Part shown: positions 17,968 through 26,290 of the stretch, piece after piece | How the letters are laid out: every line of letters starts with the position of its first letter | Position numbering within the stretch: the stretch's first letter is position 1 | Assembly: GCA_965212595.1 (NCBI GenBank) | Contig: CBDBVE010000015.1 | Span: 124,001-188,000, forward strand | Direction: 5' to 3' | Length of the DNA stretch: 64,000 nucleotides | Source: Poritiphilus sp965212595 | GTDB taxonomy: Bacteria > Bacteroidota > Bacteroidia > Flavobacteriales > Flavobacteriaceae | The notes under the pieces: generated by a model | What the model saw: the letters and a program-made list of their open reading frames with translations, nothing else | What the model was told of the DNA's origin: nothing | Database searches by the model: none | Program-made: the position numbers and the translations under genes

Positions 17968-18519
17968 ATGAAAAATACCGATAAAATATTTGATGGCCTG
18001 TTGGTACTTCAGTACCAGGCCGGAAACAAAAAGGCTCTTGATTTATTGGTAAACAGATACCAACTTAAGCTCTGCAGACATTCTTACTGGTATACAAGAG
18101 ACCACGATGCCGCAAAAGATATAGTACAGGACAGTTGGTCGGTGATATTAAAAAAAATGGAAGGCCTTAAGGCACCTAATAGTTTTGGAAACTGGGCTAT
18201 GCGCATAGTCACCAGAAAGTCTCTGGATTATCTGAGCAAGCACAAAAGAAATCGGGAAAATTTAAAGTCATATCAAAATCCCGCTTTTAACAGTGACGAA
18301 TCTGATGTTAAAGAGCAAGAAGTGAAGTTGCTGTATAAGGCAATACAATTATTGCCCCAGGACCAGCAAATTGTTCTTAGGTTATTTTATAAAGAAAATT
18401 ATTCTTTAAAAGAAATTAGCAATATCCTGGAAATCTCGACAGGAACCGTCAAGTCTAGACTTTATCATGCACGAGAGAAGTTAAAAACAATCTTAAAAAA
18501 AAATCATGAAAACAGATAA
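17968..18519 (+). CDS. ECF-type RNA polymerase sigma factor
   Basis: 183 residues. Sigma region 2 (residues about 25-95, with DAAKDIVQDSW) recognises the -10 element, and region 4 (about 125-180, LPQDQQIVLRLFYKENYSLKEIS, then TGTVKSRLYHAREKL) is a helix-turn-helix for the -35. Region 3 is missing, as in ECF factors. It overlaps the next gene, a small two-helix membrane protein, by 14 bases; that protein is the obvious candidate anti-sigma or regulator. The signal it answers is unknown. Confidence 0.92.
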   Translation: MKNTDKIFDGLLVLQYQAGNKKALDLLVNRYQLKLCRHSYWYTRDHDAAKDIVQDSWSVILKKMEGLKAPNSFGNWAMRIVTRKSLDYLSKHKRNRENLKSYQNPAFNSDESDVKEQEVKLLYKAIQLLPQDQQIVLRLFYKENYSLKEISNILEISTGTVKSRLYHAREKLKTILKKNHENR

Positions 18520-18892
18520 CGAAAATATCGACGAACTTATTAAAGAGACTTTAACTAAGGAAGAAGCCGCGTTTTATGATGAATTGGAGGAACAAAATTT
18601 GTTGGGTAAAATGGTACAGGTTCACAAAGGAAAAACAGGCTGGCTTGCCAGTGTAATGACTATTACCCACATCATTATTTTTGTGCTTTTCGTTTATTGT
18701 ATTGTACAGTTTTTTGGTACAGAACAGACCAATGGATTAATTAAATGGGCTTCAGCCGGATTTTTATGTTTGGTATTTATGGGCATGCTGAAATTGTTTG
18801 TATGGATGCAAATGGACAAGAATGACATTCTAAGAGAGCTAAAACGAATAGAACTTCAGATGGCTACACTAATGTCCAGGCTAAATAAATAA
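18506..18892 (+). CDS. DUF6768-type membrane protein, probable partner of the sigma factor
   Basis: 128 residues. A 50-residue cytoplasmic N-terminal part (acidic, with DELIKETLTKEEAAFYDELEEQ) precedes two membrane helices (about 52-72 and 82-102) and a short C-terminal amphipathic tail. The N-terminal block is what I associate with DUF6768. The overlap with the ECF gene and the topology suggest anti-sigma control, but it lacks a zinc-binding HxxxCxxC motif, so the mechanism would differ from ZAS-type anti-sigma factors. This role is inferred from context only. Confidence 0.75.
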   Translation: MKTDNENIDELIKETLTKEEAAFYDELEEQNLLGKMVQVHKGKTGWLASVMTITHIIIFVLFVYCIVQFFGTEQTNGLIKWASAGFLCLVFMGMLKLFVWMQMDKNDILRELKRIELQMATLMSRLNK

Positions 18893-19004
18893 GGCAGAGA
18901 GGAGTAGATAATATTTCACCATAATTTGTAATTTAGCCATACTACATGGATGATTTCTCTCCGCAAGAAGGAATTGCTGAAGTTTTATTTAAATTATTTA
19001 TATC

Positions 19005-20288
19005 ATGTCTGTATTGGAACAATTGACTTCCGAAGATGCGATTGCTTTGGAGGGAAAGTACGGTGCACAAAATTATCATCCACTTCCTGTGGTTTTGAGC
19101 AGGGGAGAAGGAGTTTTTGTGTGGGATGTGGAAGGGAAAAAGTATTACGATTTTCTTTCTGCCTATTCTGCTGTAAATCAGGGACATTGTCATCCTAAGA
19201 TCATTGCTGCCCTCAAAGAACAGGCCGAGACCCTGACACTTACCTCAAGAGCATTTTACAATGATATGTTGGGTAGGTATGAGAAATACCTCTCCGAATA
19301 TTTTGGATTTGACAAGGTACTACCTATGAACACCGGTGCTGAGGCGGTTGAAACAGCCATCAAGCTGGCCAGGAAATGGGGTTATGAAAAAAAGGGAATT
19401 CATGCAAACCAAGCTAAGATCGTGGTTTGTCAGAATAACTTCCATGGCCGTACGATAACCATCATATCGGCCTCGAATGATCCCATCGCCACCGAAAATT
19501 TCGGACCGTTTACCCCAGGAATCCTGTCGATAAGATACAACGATCTTAATGCCTTAAGAGAAGCTCTCGAGGACAAGAACGTTGCAGCTTTTTTGGTAGA
19601 ACCCATTCAGGGAGAGGCAGGGGTTTATGTGCCAGATGAGAATTACATCAAAGAGGCCTACGCTCTTTGTAAGCAAAGGAATGTTTTATTTATCTCAGAT
19701 GAAGTGCAGACTGGTATTGCCCGTACAGGAAGATTGCTGGCATCCTGTGGGAACTGCGATTGCAAAGATAAGAACTGCAGCGGTACCCCAGAAGTGAAGC
19801 CAGATGTTTTAATTCTTGGTAAAGCGCTTTCGGGAGGTGTTTTTCCGGTCTCTGCGGTTCTGGCTAATGACAATATTATGGAAGTTATTCGGCCTGGTAA
19901 CCACGGATCTACTTTCGGAGGAAACCCCCTGGCCTGTGCAGTTGCCATAGCAGCACTAGAGGTGGTTAGAGAAGAAAAACTAGCTGAAAATGCGACTTAT
20001 TTAGGCACCATTTTCAGAAATAGCATGGAAGATCTAATAGCTAAAACCTCCTTAGTGAAATTGGTGAGGGGAAAGGGATTGTTGAACGCTATTGTTATTA
20101 ATGATACTGAAGATAGCTCTACTGCCTGGGATATTTGCATGGCACTAAAGGAAAATGGCCTTTTGGCGAAACCTACGCACGGAAACATCATTCGTTTTGC
20201 GCCTCCCCTTGTCATGACCGAAGAGGAGTTACTGGATTGTATCTCCATAATCAGTAAAACCATTTTAGAATTCGAACAAAAAGAATAG
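19005..20288 (+). CDS. rocD: Ornithine--oxo-acid aminotransferase
   Basis: 427 residues, class III PLP-dependent aminotransferase. Transfers the delta-amino group of ornithine to 2-oxoglutarate, giving glutamate semialdehyde, in arginine catabolism or proline synthesis. Signatures: NTGAEAVETAIKLARKWGY, HGRTITIISAS, SDEVQTGIARTG and the PLP lysine in LILGKALSGG. Between the last two, at about residues 246-261, lies a cysteine cluster C-x2-C-x-C-x4-C (CGNCDCKDKNC), an insertion relative to the standard enzyme. It has its own region upstream and a bidirectional terminator after it. Acetylornithine aminotransferase (ArgD) is the alternative; the sequence favours RocD. Confidence 0.93.
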   Translation: MSVLEQLTSEDAIALEGKYGAQNYHPLPVVLSRGEGVFVWDVEGKKYYDFLSAYSAVNQGHCHPKIIAALKEQAETLTLTSRAFYNDMLGRYEKYLSEYFGFDKVLPMNTGAEAVETAIKLARKWGYEKKGIHANQAKIVVCQNNFHGRTITIISASNDPIATENFGPFTPGILSIRYNDLNALREALEDKNVAAFLVEPIQGEAGVYVPDENYIKEAYALCKQRNVLFISDEVQTGIARTGRLLASCGNCDCKDKNCSGTPEVKPDVLILGKALSGGVFPVSAVLANDNIMEVIRPGNHGSTFGGNPLACAVAIAALEVVREEKLAENATYLGTIFRNSMEDLIAKTSLVKLVRGKGLLNAIVINDTEDSSTAWDICMALKENGLLAKPTHGNIIRFAPPLVMTEEELLDCISIISKTILEFEQKE

Positions 20289-20314
20289 TGAAGTTAACCT
20301 TTGCATTTAGTCAT

Positions 20315-20346
20315 AAAAAAACCCTGACCAAATGGCCAGGGTTTTT
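20315..20346. terminator. Bidirectional terminator between rocD and rplS
   Basis: AAAAACCCTG-ACC-AAAT-GGC-CAGGGTTTTT: a symmetric stem with one mismatch, A-run on one side and T-run on the other, between two converging genes. Confidence 0.88.
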
Positions 20347-20364
20347 AATTCTTTATGTTAACCT

Positions 20365-20715
20365 CTAAGAACGTACCTCCTTAATCCTGGCTTTTTTACC
20401 AGTAAGGCCTCTAAAGTAGAAAATTCTTCCTCTCCTTACTTTACCTTTTTTGTTAACTTCTATTTTCTGAAGTGCGGGCATGTTGATTGGAAATATTCTT
20501 TCCACACCAACAGTTCCAGACATTTTTCTAATTGTAAAGGTCTCTGTCGCTCCAGAACCTCTTCTTTGAATAACCACTCCCTTAAAGAACTGGGTACGGG
20601 TTTTTTCTCCTTCCTTAATCTCGTAGTACACTGTAATGGTGTCACCTGAAGAGAATTTTGGAAATTCTTTTTTAGGAACAAATTCGCTTTCTACAAATTT
20701 TACTAAAGAATCCAT
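20365..20715 (-). CDS. rplS: 50S ribosomal protein L19
   Basis: 116 residues from ATG at 20715, the usual L19 length; the frame is open to 20754, but the family starts at MDSLVKFVESE. It sits at the 30S-50S interface. Family blocks: FSSGDTITVYYEIKEGEKTRTQ, FKGVVIQRRGSG, FTIRKMSGTVGVERIFP, and GKVRRGRIFYFRGLTGKKARI at the end. It is transcribed away from rocD and lies upstream of neither trmD nor the small membrane gene; trmD is encoded behind it in transcription order, with the 20849 gene between. A TAnnTTTG promoter lies at 20787. Confidence 0.97.
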   Translation of the reverse strand: MDSLVKFVESEFVPKKEFPKFSSGDTITVYYEIKEGEKTRTQFFKGVVIQRRGSGATETFTIRKMSGTVGVERIFPINMPALQKIEVNKKGKVRRGRIFYFRGLTGKKARIKEVRS

Positions 20716-20786
20716 TTTATTGTAATTTATCGGTTTATTAAAACCAACATTCACGGATATCGTCAGAGGTTGATTTTAATTGAGTG

Positions 20787-20816
20787 CAAAAATAGTCAAT
20801 AAAATGCAAGGAGCAA
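20787..20816 (-). promoter_or_regulatory. Promoter of rplS
   Basis: Minus strand: TTG at 20816-20814, a 19-base spacer, and TATTTTTG at 20794-20787. This predicts a leader of about 65 bases ahead of the ATG at 20715. Confidence 0.6.
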
Positions 20817-20848
20817 GCACAGCCCTCGATTTTTTTAACCAAATAGGC

Positions 20849-21178
20849 TTATACGGTAACAGGTTTTGTTTGGCGTAAATAGCTGAGCACCACAAGAATA
20901 AGGCCTATTCCGAAGATGAGATAACTCAGTGAACCTGCGATAAAGCTTAATTGTTGAATTTTTATAAGGTCTTCGGGGCCTGAACGAGCTGCCACTATAT
21001 TAGAAACGAATCCGAAAATGCTTACCAGGCCATACCCCAGGCATCCAAGAAACAAAAGAATGCTTCCAAGATTGCGCCTTTTTATGAGTAAGATAATGCA
21101 GGCGGTTAATATAACGAGTTGGGCCAGGGCAGAAATTGCATAGCCAATACCGTACATGGCATAAAAGCTGCTATCCAT
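20849..21178 (-). CDS. Small four-helix membrane protein
   Basis: 109 residues from ATG at 21178 (MDSSFYAM); the frame is open to 21196. Four hydrophobic segments lie at about residues 5-27, 31-52, 57-75 and 80-104, with almost no soluble part. I do not recognise the family. It lies between trmD and rplS on the same strand, 62 bases downstream of trmD's coding end, so it may be part of that transcript. The function cannot be inferred. Confidence 0.65.
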   Translation of the reverse strand: MDSSFYAMYGIGYAISALAQLVILTACIILLIKRRNLGSILLFLGCLGYGLVSIFGFVSNIVAARSGPEDLIKIQQLSFIAGSLSYLIFGIGLILVVLSYLRQTKPVTV

Positions 21179-21239
21179 AATTTTAGATTTATACACAGGC
21201 CCGAATCGGACCTATGCTCATAACGAACAGAATGCCTGA

Positions 21240-21917
21240 TTATTCTCCTAGTAGATCTGGTCTTAATTTCTCGGTTCTATTTAAAGCTTCTTCTTCTCTC
21301 CATTTTTCGATTTCCGGAAAATTTCCGCCTAATAGGACCTCTGGAACCTTTAAACCCTTATATTCTCGGGGACGCGTATACACCGGAGGGGCCAACAAAT
21401 TGTCCTGAAAAGTGTCGGTTAGTGCAGAAGTTTCGTCATTCAGTACTCCGGGTAAAAGCCTTATTATAGCATCGCTAAGTACCGCCGCACCCAGTTCTCC
21501 ACCAGAGAGTACGTAATCTCCTATGGAAATCTCCATAGTAATCAGTGAATCACGAACTCTTTGATCAACACCTTTGTAATGACCACAAAGGATTATGATA
21601 TTTTGTAATAAAGAAAGGCCATTCGCTGTTTTTTGGTTCAACGGGGCACCATCTGGAGTCATATAAATGACCTCATCGTATTCCCGTTGTTTTTTTAAAG
21701 AGGAAATGCACTTATCAATAGGCTCTATCATAAGAACCATACCTGCCCCGCCCCCAAATTGATAATCATCGACCTGCTTATAAGAACTATCCGTGTAATC
21801 TCTTAGATTGTGCAGATGTACCTCAACAAGACCCTTGTCCACTGCCCTTTTTAAAATTGAAGCTTCAAAAGGACTTTTTAGAAGTTCGGGTAAAACCGTA
21901 ATAATATCTATTCGCAT
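21240..21917 (-). CDS. trmD: tRNA (guanine37-N1)-methyltransferase
   Basis: 225 residues from ATG at 21917 (MRIDIITVLPELL), the normal TrmD length; the frame is open to 21995 but would add a non-homologous lead. Makes m1G37 in tRNAs reading CNN codons, which prevents frameshifting. SPOUT fold: VDDYQFGGGAGMVLM near residue 50, ILCGHYKGVDQRV near 110, and the trefoil-knot SAM loop ISIGDYVLSGGELGA near 130. The usual rplS-trmD linkage is kept, with a small membrane gene between them. It follows a GNAT gene by 29 bases. Confidence 0.96.
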   Translation of the reverse strand: MRIDIITVLPELLKSPFEASILKRAVDKGLVEVHLHNLRDYTDSSYKQVDDYQFGGGAGMVLMIEPIDKCISSLKKQREYDEVIYMTPDGAPLNQKTANGLSLLQNIIILCGHYKGVDQRVRDSLITMEISIGDYVLSGGELGAAVLSDAIIRLLPGVLNDETSALTDTFQDNLLAPPVYTRPREYKGLKVPEVLLGGNFPEIEKWREEEALNRTEKLRPDLLGE

Positions 21918-21946
21918 GGCCGTGAGATTTTTATGAAACGAAGTTT

Positions 21947-22390
21947 CTACGGTGCTGTCCAAAAATAATGATAACAATGCACATCTTTTTTCCAATCTAG
22001 CCTCTCATAAAGCTTTTGGGCTGGGTTATCTACAGCGGTCTCCAAGGCCAATCCTTTATAATTCATCTTTTTACAATAGGACTTAGCTGCGCTTAGGAGC
22101 AATTCGCCAATACCTTTGTTTCGGAAATCGTTATGGACGTAAAGGTCATTTAAAATAAACACTGGCTGCATACTTACAGACGAAAAGGAGGTAAAAAGCT
22201 GGACAAAACCTACAGCCTGCTTTCCGGTTTGTGCCATTAATATAACCGATTCATCATTTTTTATTCGTGCCTCAAGAAAAGCTTTGGCTTTGTTTATATC
22301 GGACTCCTGTTTGTAAAAAACCCTGTAAGCATCGAAAAGCAGGGCAATTTCAGATAAGTGAGTTTCATTAGCCTTACTAATTTTGATCAT
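21947..22390 (-). CDS. GNAT family N-acetyltransferase
   Basis: 147 residues, a single GNAT domain. The acetyl-CoA-binding loop appears as DFRNKGIGELLLSAAK (residues about 88-103), preceded by the beta-4 strand LNDLYVH and followed by GLALETAVDNPAQKLYERLDW. The substrate is unknown. It is upstream of trmD on the same strand with a short gap and is probably cotranscribed. The C terminus (HYHYFWTAP style) is typical of small cytoplasmic acetyltransferases. Confidence 0.88.
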   Translation of the reverse strand: MIKISKANETHLSEIALLFDAYRVFYKQESDINKAKAFLEARIKNDESVILMAQTGKQAVGFVQLFTSFSSVSMQPVFILNDLYVHNDFRNKGIGELLLSAAKSYCKKMNYKGLALETAVDNPAQKLYERLDWKKDVHCYHYFWTAP

Positions 22391-22401
22391 AGCCCAATTT
22401 G

Positions 22402-22424
22402 AAAAGAGCCCCTTAAAGGAGCTC
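22402..22424 (-). terminator. Possible weak terminator after the 22430-23050 gene
   Basis: Minus strand: GAGC-T-CC-TTTAA-GG-G-GCTC followed by TTTT. The stem has an internal mismatch and the T-run is short. Confidence 0.4.
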
Positions 22425-22429
22425 CTGTT

Positions 22430-23050
22430 TTATTTCATTTTTTTGTATTTGTTTATTTCGTCCTGAAGCTGCCTGCTAATGCGTTGCTCCCTTTCCAGGG
22501 CCCTACGCCTGTGATCCTCATATTCTGTTTCTAACTCAGAAAGATTAGACTTAGCTATTTGTGTCAATATATTACTTCGCCTGAATTTATAAATGAACAA
22601 TAGCAACAGAGCCAGCAAGCCAAAAATAATGGTCCATAAAATACCGTTATAAGTACCTTTTGAAACCTGCATTCCCAGAAAAGACATGCTATCCTTTTCT
22701 GCTGTGACCGAAGTTAGACTACTCGCAGTATCTTCTAACTTCTTATTCAGTGTAGAAATGGTAGTTTCATGGCTGGAAATTGTTGCATTCAATTGGGATG
22801 CCTTACTGTTTGCAGCACTAATGCTATCCCGCACATTCTTCCTTAACTTGTCAAGGTTAATTACACGAACTACTTCATACCGCTTTCCTTCGGCTCTGTA
22901 GTTACCCGACTTTTTGTAAATGAACTCAAATTGACTGTCAATAGAGCCCTTATCAAGTGATAAATCTTCTTGTTGATTGGCTTGCTGCGCAAAATTTAAA
23001 TTGAAAGTAAACAAGGCAACAGCAAGAGATAATAATCTAAAACCCTTCAT
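22430..23050 (-). CDS. Exported coiled-coil protein with one membrane helix
   Basis: 206 residues. Signal peptide 1-21 (ending NLNFAQ), a middle part with a predicted coiled coil (about residues 75-118, heptad-like KASQLNATISSHETTISTLNKK), one membrane helix (about 134-155), and a second, charged coiled coil at the C terminus (SELETEYEDHRRRALEREQRI). Homologues in flavobacteria are, as I recall, sometimes labelled tRNA (guanine-N1)-methyltransferase, only because they neighbour trmD; nothing here supports that name. A role in the cell envelope is plausible. Otherwise unknown. Confidence 0.78.
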   Translation of the reverse strand: MKGFRLLSLAVALFTFNLNFAQQANQQEDLSLDKGSIDSQFEFIYKKSGNYRAEGKRYEVVRVINLDKLRKNVRDSISAANSKASQLNATISSHETTISTLNKKLEDTASSLTSVTAEKDSMSFLGMQVSKGTYNGILWTIIFGLLALLLLFIYKFRRSNILTQIAKSNLSELETEYEDHRRRALEREQRISRQLQDEINKYKKMK

Positions 23051-23191
23051 TTGTAGAAATTCTAGTATAGTTAACGATTTAGAGTAGGACTAAAGTACTT
23101 CAATAATATTAATTACGAAAAAAATTCACGGATAAGCTATGATAAGATTTAAAATACAGAATTATCCCTTCCTATCTACGAAATATCCCTC

Positions 23192-24643
23192 TTAATAATA
23201 GGTATACCTTCTTACTTTGGCAATGTATTTTGCCAACCTTATCACCTGATGCGCATAACCATACTCATTATCATACCAAACATAAAGCACTAAATTCTTG
23301 CCGTCTGAAGAAACGATTGTAGCATTACTATCATAGATTGCTGGCGCAGAGGTTCCGATGATATCCGTAGAAACAAGTTCATTGCTCAAAGAATACTTGA
23401 TCTGTTCTACCAGATCACCTTCCAGGGCATACTTTTTTATGATCGTGTTTATACTCTCTTTAGATGTTTTGTTATTCACCTCTAAATTGAGAATAGCCAA
23501 AGATCCGTTAGGTACAGGGACACGGATCGCGTTAGACGTTAGTTTGCCTTCTAGCGACGGTAGGGCTTTTGAGACGGCCTTGCCGGCTCCTGTTTCGGTA
23601 ATGACCATATTTAGAGCCGCGGCACGTCCACGTCTGTACTTACCATGCATATTATCAACCAAATTTTGATCATTGGTATAGGCATGAATAGTTTCGAGAT
23701 GCCCTTTTTTTATCCCAAGGGAATCTTCAACAACTTTTAAAACTGGTGTTATGGCATTGGTTGTACAGGATGCCGCTGAATAGATTTTGGTGCTGTCAGG
23801 ATCAAATTCGGTCTGGTTTACTCCGTGCACAATATTGGGCAAGCCTTTCCCGGGGGCAGTTAATAAGACCCTGCTAGCCCCTTTGGCCTTTAAATGCCTT
23901 CCCAGAGATTCTTCATCTCTAAATGCCCCAGTATTATCAATGACCAGGGCGTCTTTAATACCATATTTTGTATAGTCTACGGCTTCAGGCTTTTCGGCAT
24001 TAATTAGATGCACTGTAGTTCCGTTAATGATCAAGGCCTTATTCTTAAAATCGCTGTCAACTGTGCCCTTAAACTGACCATGGACGGAGTCGGTTCTAAG
24101 CAAAGTAGCGCGCTTTTCAAGAATTTCTTGGGAAAGATTTCCCCTGGTAACTATAGCTCTTAGGCGTAGCTGATTTCCTTTGCCGGTCTTAGCCATAAGT
24201 TCTCTTGCCAATAACCTGCCAATACGGCCAAATCCATATAATACAACGTCTTTTGGCTTAATTTCTTTAGAGTCATTAGCACCCTTCAGTTTGTCTAAAA
24301 TAAAAGCTTTGGCATCGTGATATTGGCTATGGTCGTCTGTATGGTATTCATAGGTAAGCTTTCCAATATCCAGCTTGGAAGGAGGGAGCTTAATATCACT
24401 AATGGCGCGAAGCAATTCTACAGAGTCGAAAATCGAAATAGGCTTTTGCACGAACTCACCAGCATACTCGTGGAGGTTGATGATTTCACTGACATTTTGG
24501 TCTATCATCTGATTCTTGAAAAGCACCACTTCAATAGATTTATCATACCATAAATCACTGATTAGTTTTATGAATTCTGTAGTCGCTTTTCTCCTATCTG
24601 CCTGAAAAGCAAGCTCTTGCTCGTAAGATTTGATGTTGCTCAT
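23192..24643 (-). CDS. gap: Glyceraldehyde-3-phosphate dehydrogenase, long form
   Basis: 483 residues from ATG at 24643, about 150 longer than classic GAPDH. The first 130 residues (SNIKSYEQELAFQADRRKATTEFI onward) form an extra domain. The Rossmann NAD(P) motif YGFGRIGRLLARELM follows at about 140-155, the catalytic cysteine is in SAASCTTNAITP, and HAYTNDQNLVDNMHGKYRRGRAAALNMV holds the catalytic histidine. Oxidises glyceraldehyde-3-phosphate to 1,3-bisphosphoglycerate (glycolysis or gluconeogenesis). Long forms are common in Bacteroidetes. A perfect promoter is at 24668-24699, which excludes the upstream start at 24670. Confidence 0.95.
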   Translation of the reverse strand: MSNIKSYEQELAFQADRRKATTEFIKLISDLWYDKSIEVVLFKNQMIDQNVSEIINLHEYAGEFVQKPISIFDSVELLRAISDIKLPPSKLDIGKLTYEYHTDDHSQYHDAKAFILDKLKGANDSKEIKPKDVVLYGFGRIGRLLARELMAKTGKGNQLRLRAIVTRGNLSQEILEKRATLLRTDSVHGQFKGTVDSDFKNKALIINGTTVHLINAEKPEAVDYTKYGIKDALVIDNTGAFRDEESLGRHLKAKGASRVLLTAPGKGLPNIVHGVNQTEFDPDSTKIYSAASCTTNAITPVLKVVEDSLGIKKGHLETIHAYTNDQNLVDNMHGKYRRGRAAALNMVITETGAGKAVSKALPSLEGKLTSNAIRVPVPNGSLAILNLEVNNKTSKESINTIIKKYALEGDLVEQIKYSLSNELVSTDIIGTSAPAIYDSNATIVSSDGKNLVLYVWYDNEYGYAHQVIRLAKYIAKVRRYTYY

Positions 24644-24667
24644 TAATTGCTTGGTTTTGTCTCGCTG

Positions 24668-24699
24668 CAAAATTATTCATTTCAAACGTTTTCGCCCAA
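24668..24699 (-). promoter_or_regulatory. Promoter of gap
   Basis: Minus strand: TTG at 24699-24697, a 21-base spacer, and TAATTTTG at 24675-24668, both matching the Bacteroidetes consensus. It decides the gap start at 24643, about 20 bases downstream of the predicted transcription start. Confidence 0.7.
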
Positions 24700-24711
24700 G
24701 CTTTTCGCAAA

Positions 24712-24742
24712 TAAAAAAAGCACCCCTTTCAGAGTGCTCTTA
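24712..24742 (-). terminator. Terminator of the degP/htrA gene
   Basis: Minus strand: AGCACTCTGAAAGG-GGTGCT-type stem followed by seven T (the A-run at 24713-24719 on the plus strand). It separates degP from gap. Confidence 0.8.
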
Positions 24743-24761
24743 TTCATCATGTTTCGGAGCC

Positions 24762-26168
24762 TTATTGGAAAATTAAGCGTTCTTTCTCACCGCCATCATC
24801 GAGCATTGTAATGCTGGTCTTTCCATAGCGCGAAATACCTTCAAATAACCTTCTGGCATCCTGAATGTTTCTTATTTTCTGATCGTCTACCTCGAGGATT
24901 ACTTTGCCTTTAAGTCCATAACCGCTGTAAGTCTCAGGAACTCCTGTAATTTTCACTCCATAATCTGTTTTGAAAGCCTTCTTGTCTTTTTCAGAAAGGT
25001 TTTTCACTTCTAAGCCCATTACCGGAACCACAATGGTCTCAAGTTCCTTAAGGATTACCGGTACAATCAATTCTTTCCCATTCCTATTTATCGTTACTTC
25101 AATTTGGTCTCCCGGTCTTTTCGAGGAAACATAACCGGTGAGGTCTGCAAATTTCCGAACCCGGATATTGTCTACCTTTTTTATGACATCTCCATGCTCC
25201 AGATTGGCCTCATCGGCTCCTGAATCTTCCACGATTTCATCAATATAAACACCATCAATCTCATCAATACCGTTTTCAATAGCATTAGGTGTATTGAGCC
25301 TGGGTGATCTTATACCTAATATCCCTTTTTGCACATTGCCGTACTCCATGATGTCTTCCACTACTTTCTTAGCAATATTGCTGGGAACCGCAAAGGAATA
25401 GCCAACATAAGAACCCGTCTGAGAAGTAATAGCGGTATTAATACCAATCAGGTCTCCGTTTGTATTAACAAGAGCACCGCCACTATTGCCGGGATTAACT
25501 GCCGCATCTGTTTGAATGAAAGACTGATCGGTACGGCCAAGAGACCTTGCCTTTGCGCTCACAATCCCTGCCGTAACCGTAGATGTAAGGTTAAAAGGAT
25601 TACCAACAGCCAAAACCCATTCGCCTATCTTGGCATTGTTAGAATTTCCGAATGCCAGGTAAGGCAGCTGCTTTTCAGCATCTATTTTAATTAGAGCTAT
25701 ATCGGTATTTGGATCGGTTCCAATGACTTCGGCATCATAACTTTTATTATTGTTTAAGGTCACTTTTAATTCATTTGCCTTGGCAATCACATGATTGTTG
25801 GTGACAATAAAGCCGTCTGGAGAAATAATAACACCAGAGCCTGTACCAACCTGTGGCGCCTGGCTGCCTTTGGATCCGTAAAAGAGCTCTGCGAAACTGC
25901 TACGCCCTTTAGCCATGGTTAGGTTTTTAACATGAACTACGGCATTTACGGTATTCTCTGCGGCTACTGTAAAGTCTATTTCATTGATCCCAGACCCTTT
26001 GTTAGAGGTCGGAATGCTACTCGTAGTAAAAACTGGCATTGTTGAATCTGAAGAAACAACAGCATAGTTGGTTTCTTCAAAAAATAATTTATAGCTGCCT
26101 AGGGTTATGGCTCCCGCAAAAACGGCAATAAGGAGCATGCTCGCAATTTTCTTCATTTGTCCTTTCAA
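24762..26168 (-). CDS. DegP/HtrA-type periplasmic serine protease with two PDZ domains
   Basis: 468 residues. An N-terminal membrane anchor or signal (residues 10-28, MLLIAVFAGAITLGSYKLF) places it in the periplasm. The trypsin-like domain has the catalytic triad His126 (TNNHVIA), Asp156 (NTDIALI) and Ser229 (GNSGGAL). Two PDZ domains follow (about 280-370 and 385-468). It degrades or refolds misfolded envelope proteins under stress. The family is degP/degQ/degS-like; two PDZ domains favour DegP/DegQ. It has a strong terminator behind it and diverges from dapF. Confidence 0.93.
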   Translation of the reverse strand: MKGQMKKIASMLLIAVFAGAITLGSYKLFFEETNYAVVSSDSTMPVFTTSSIPTSNKGSGINEIDFTVAAENTVNAVVHVKNLTMAKGRSSFAELFYGSKGSQAPQVGTGSGVIISPDGFIVTNNHVIAKANELKVTLNNNKSYDAEVIGTDPNTDIALIKIDAEKQLPYLAFGNSNNAKIGEWVLAVGNPFNLTSTVTAGIVSAKARSLGRTDQSFIQTDAAVNPGNSGGALVNTNGDLIGINTAITSQTGSYVGYSFAVPSNIAKKVVEDIMEYGNVQKGILGIRSPRLNTPNAIENGIDEIDGVYIDEIVEDSGADEANLEHGDVIKKVDNIRVRKFADLTGYVSSKRPGDQIEVTINRNGKELIVPVILKELETIVVPVMGLEVKNLSEKDKKAFKTDYGVKITGVPETYSGYGLKGKVILEVDDQKIRNIQDARRLFEGISRYGKTSITMLDDGGEKERLIFQ

Positions 26169-26266
26169 TTTTAATTTTTTCGATATTGTAAATTTAACAG
26201 TTTTAGGAGATGATTTATTTTGCTTTAACTACTTTTTAACTGCTAAAATAAGCTTAAATAAAGTCC

Positions 26267-26274
26267 TATCTTTG
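26267..26274 (+). promoter_or_regulatory. -7 promoter element of the dapF operon
   Basis: TATCTTTG, a perfect TAnnTTTG, 16 bases before the dapF ATG at 26291. The -33 element is unclear. Confidence 0.55.
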
Positions 26275-26290
26275 TGTCTCACTTTTTGAT

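Noticed and set aside
22430..23050. tRNA (guanine-N1)-methyltransferase label for the 22430-23050 protein.
   Set aside because: It has a signal peptide, coiled coils and one membrane helix, and no SPOUT knot; real TrmD is encoded at 21240-21917.
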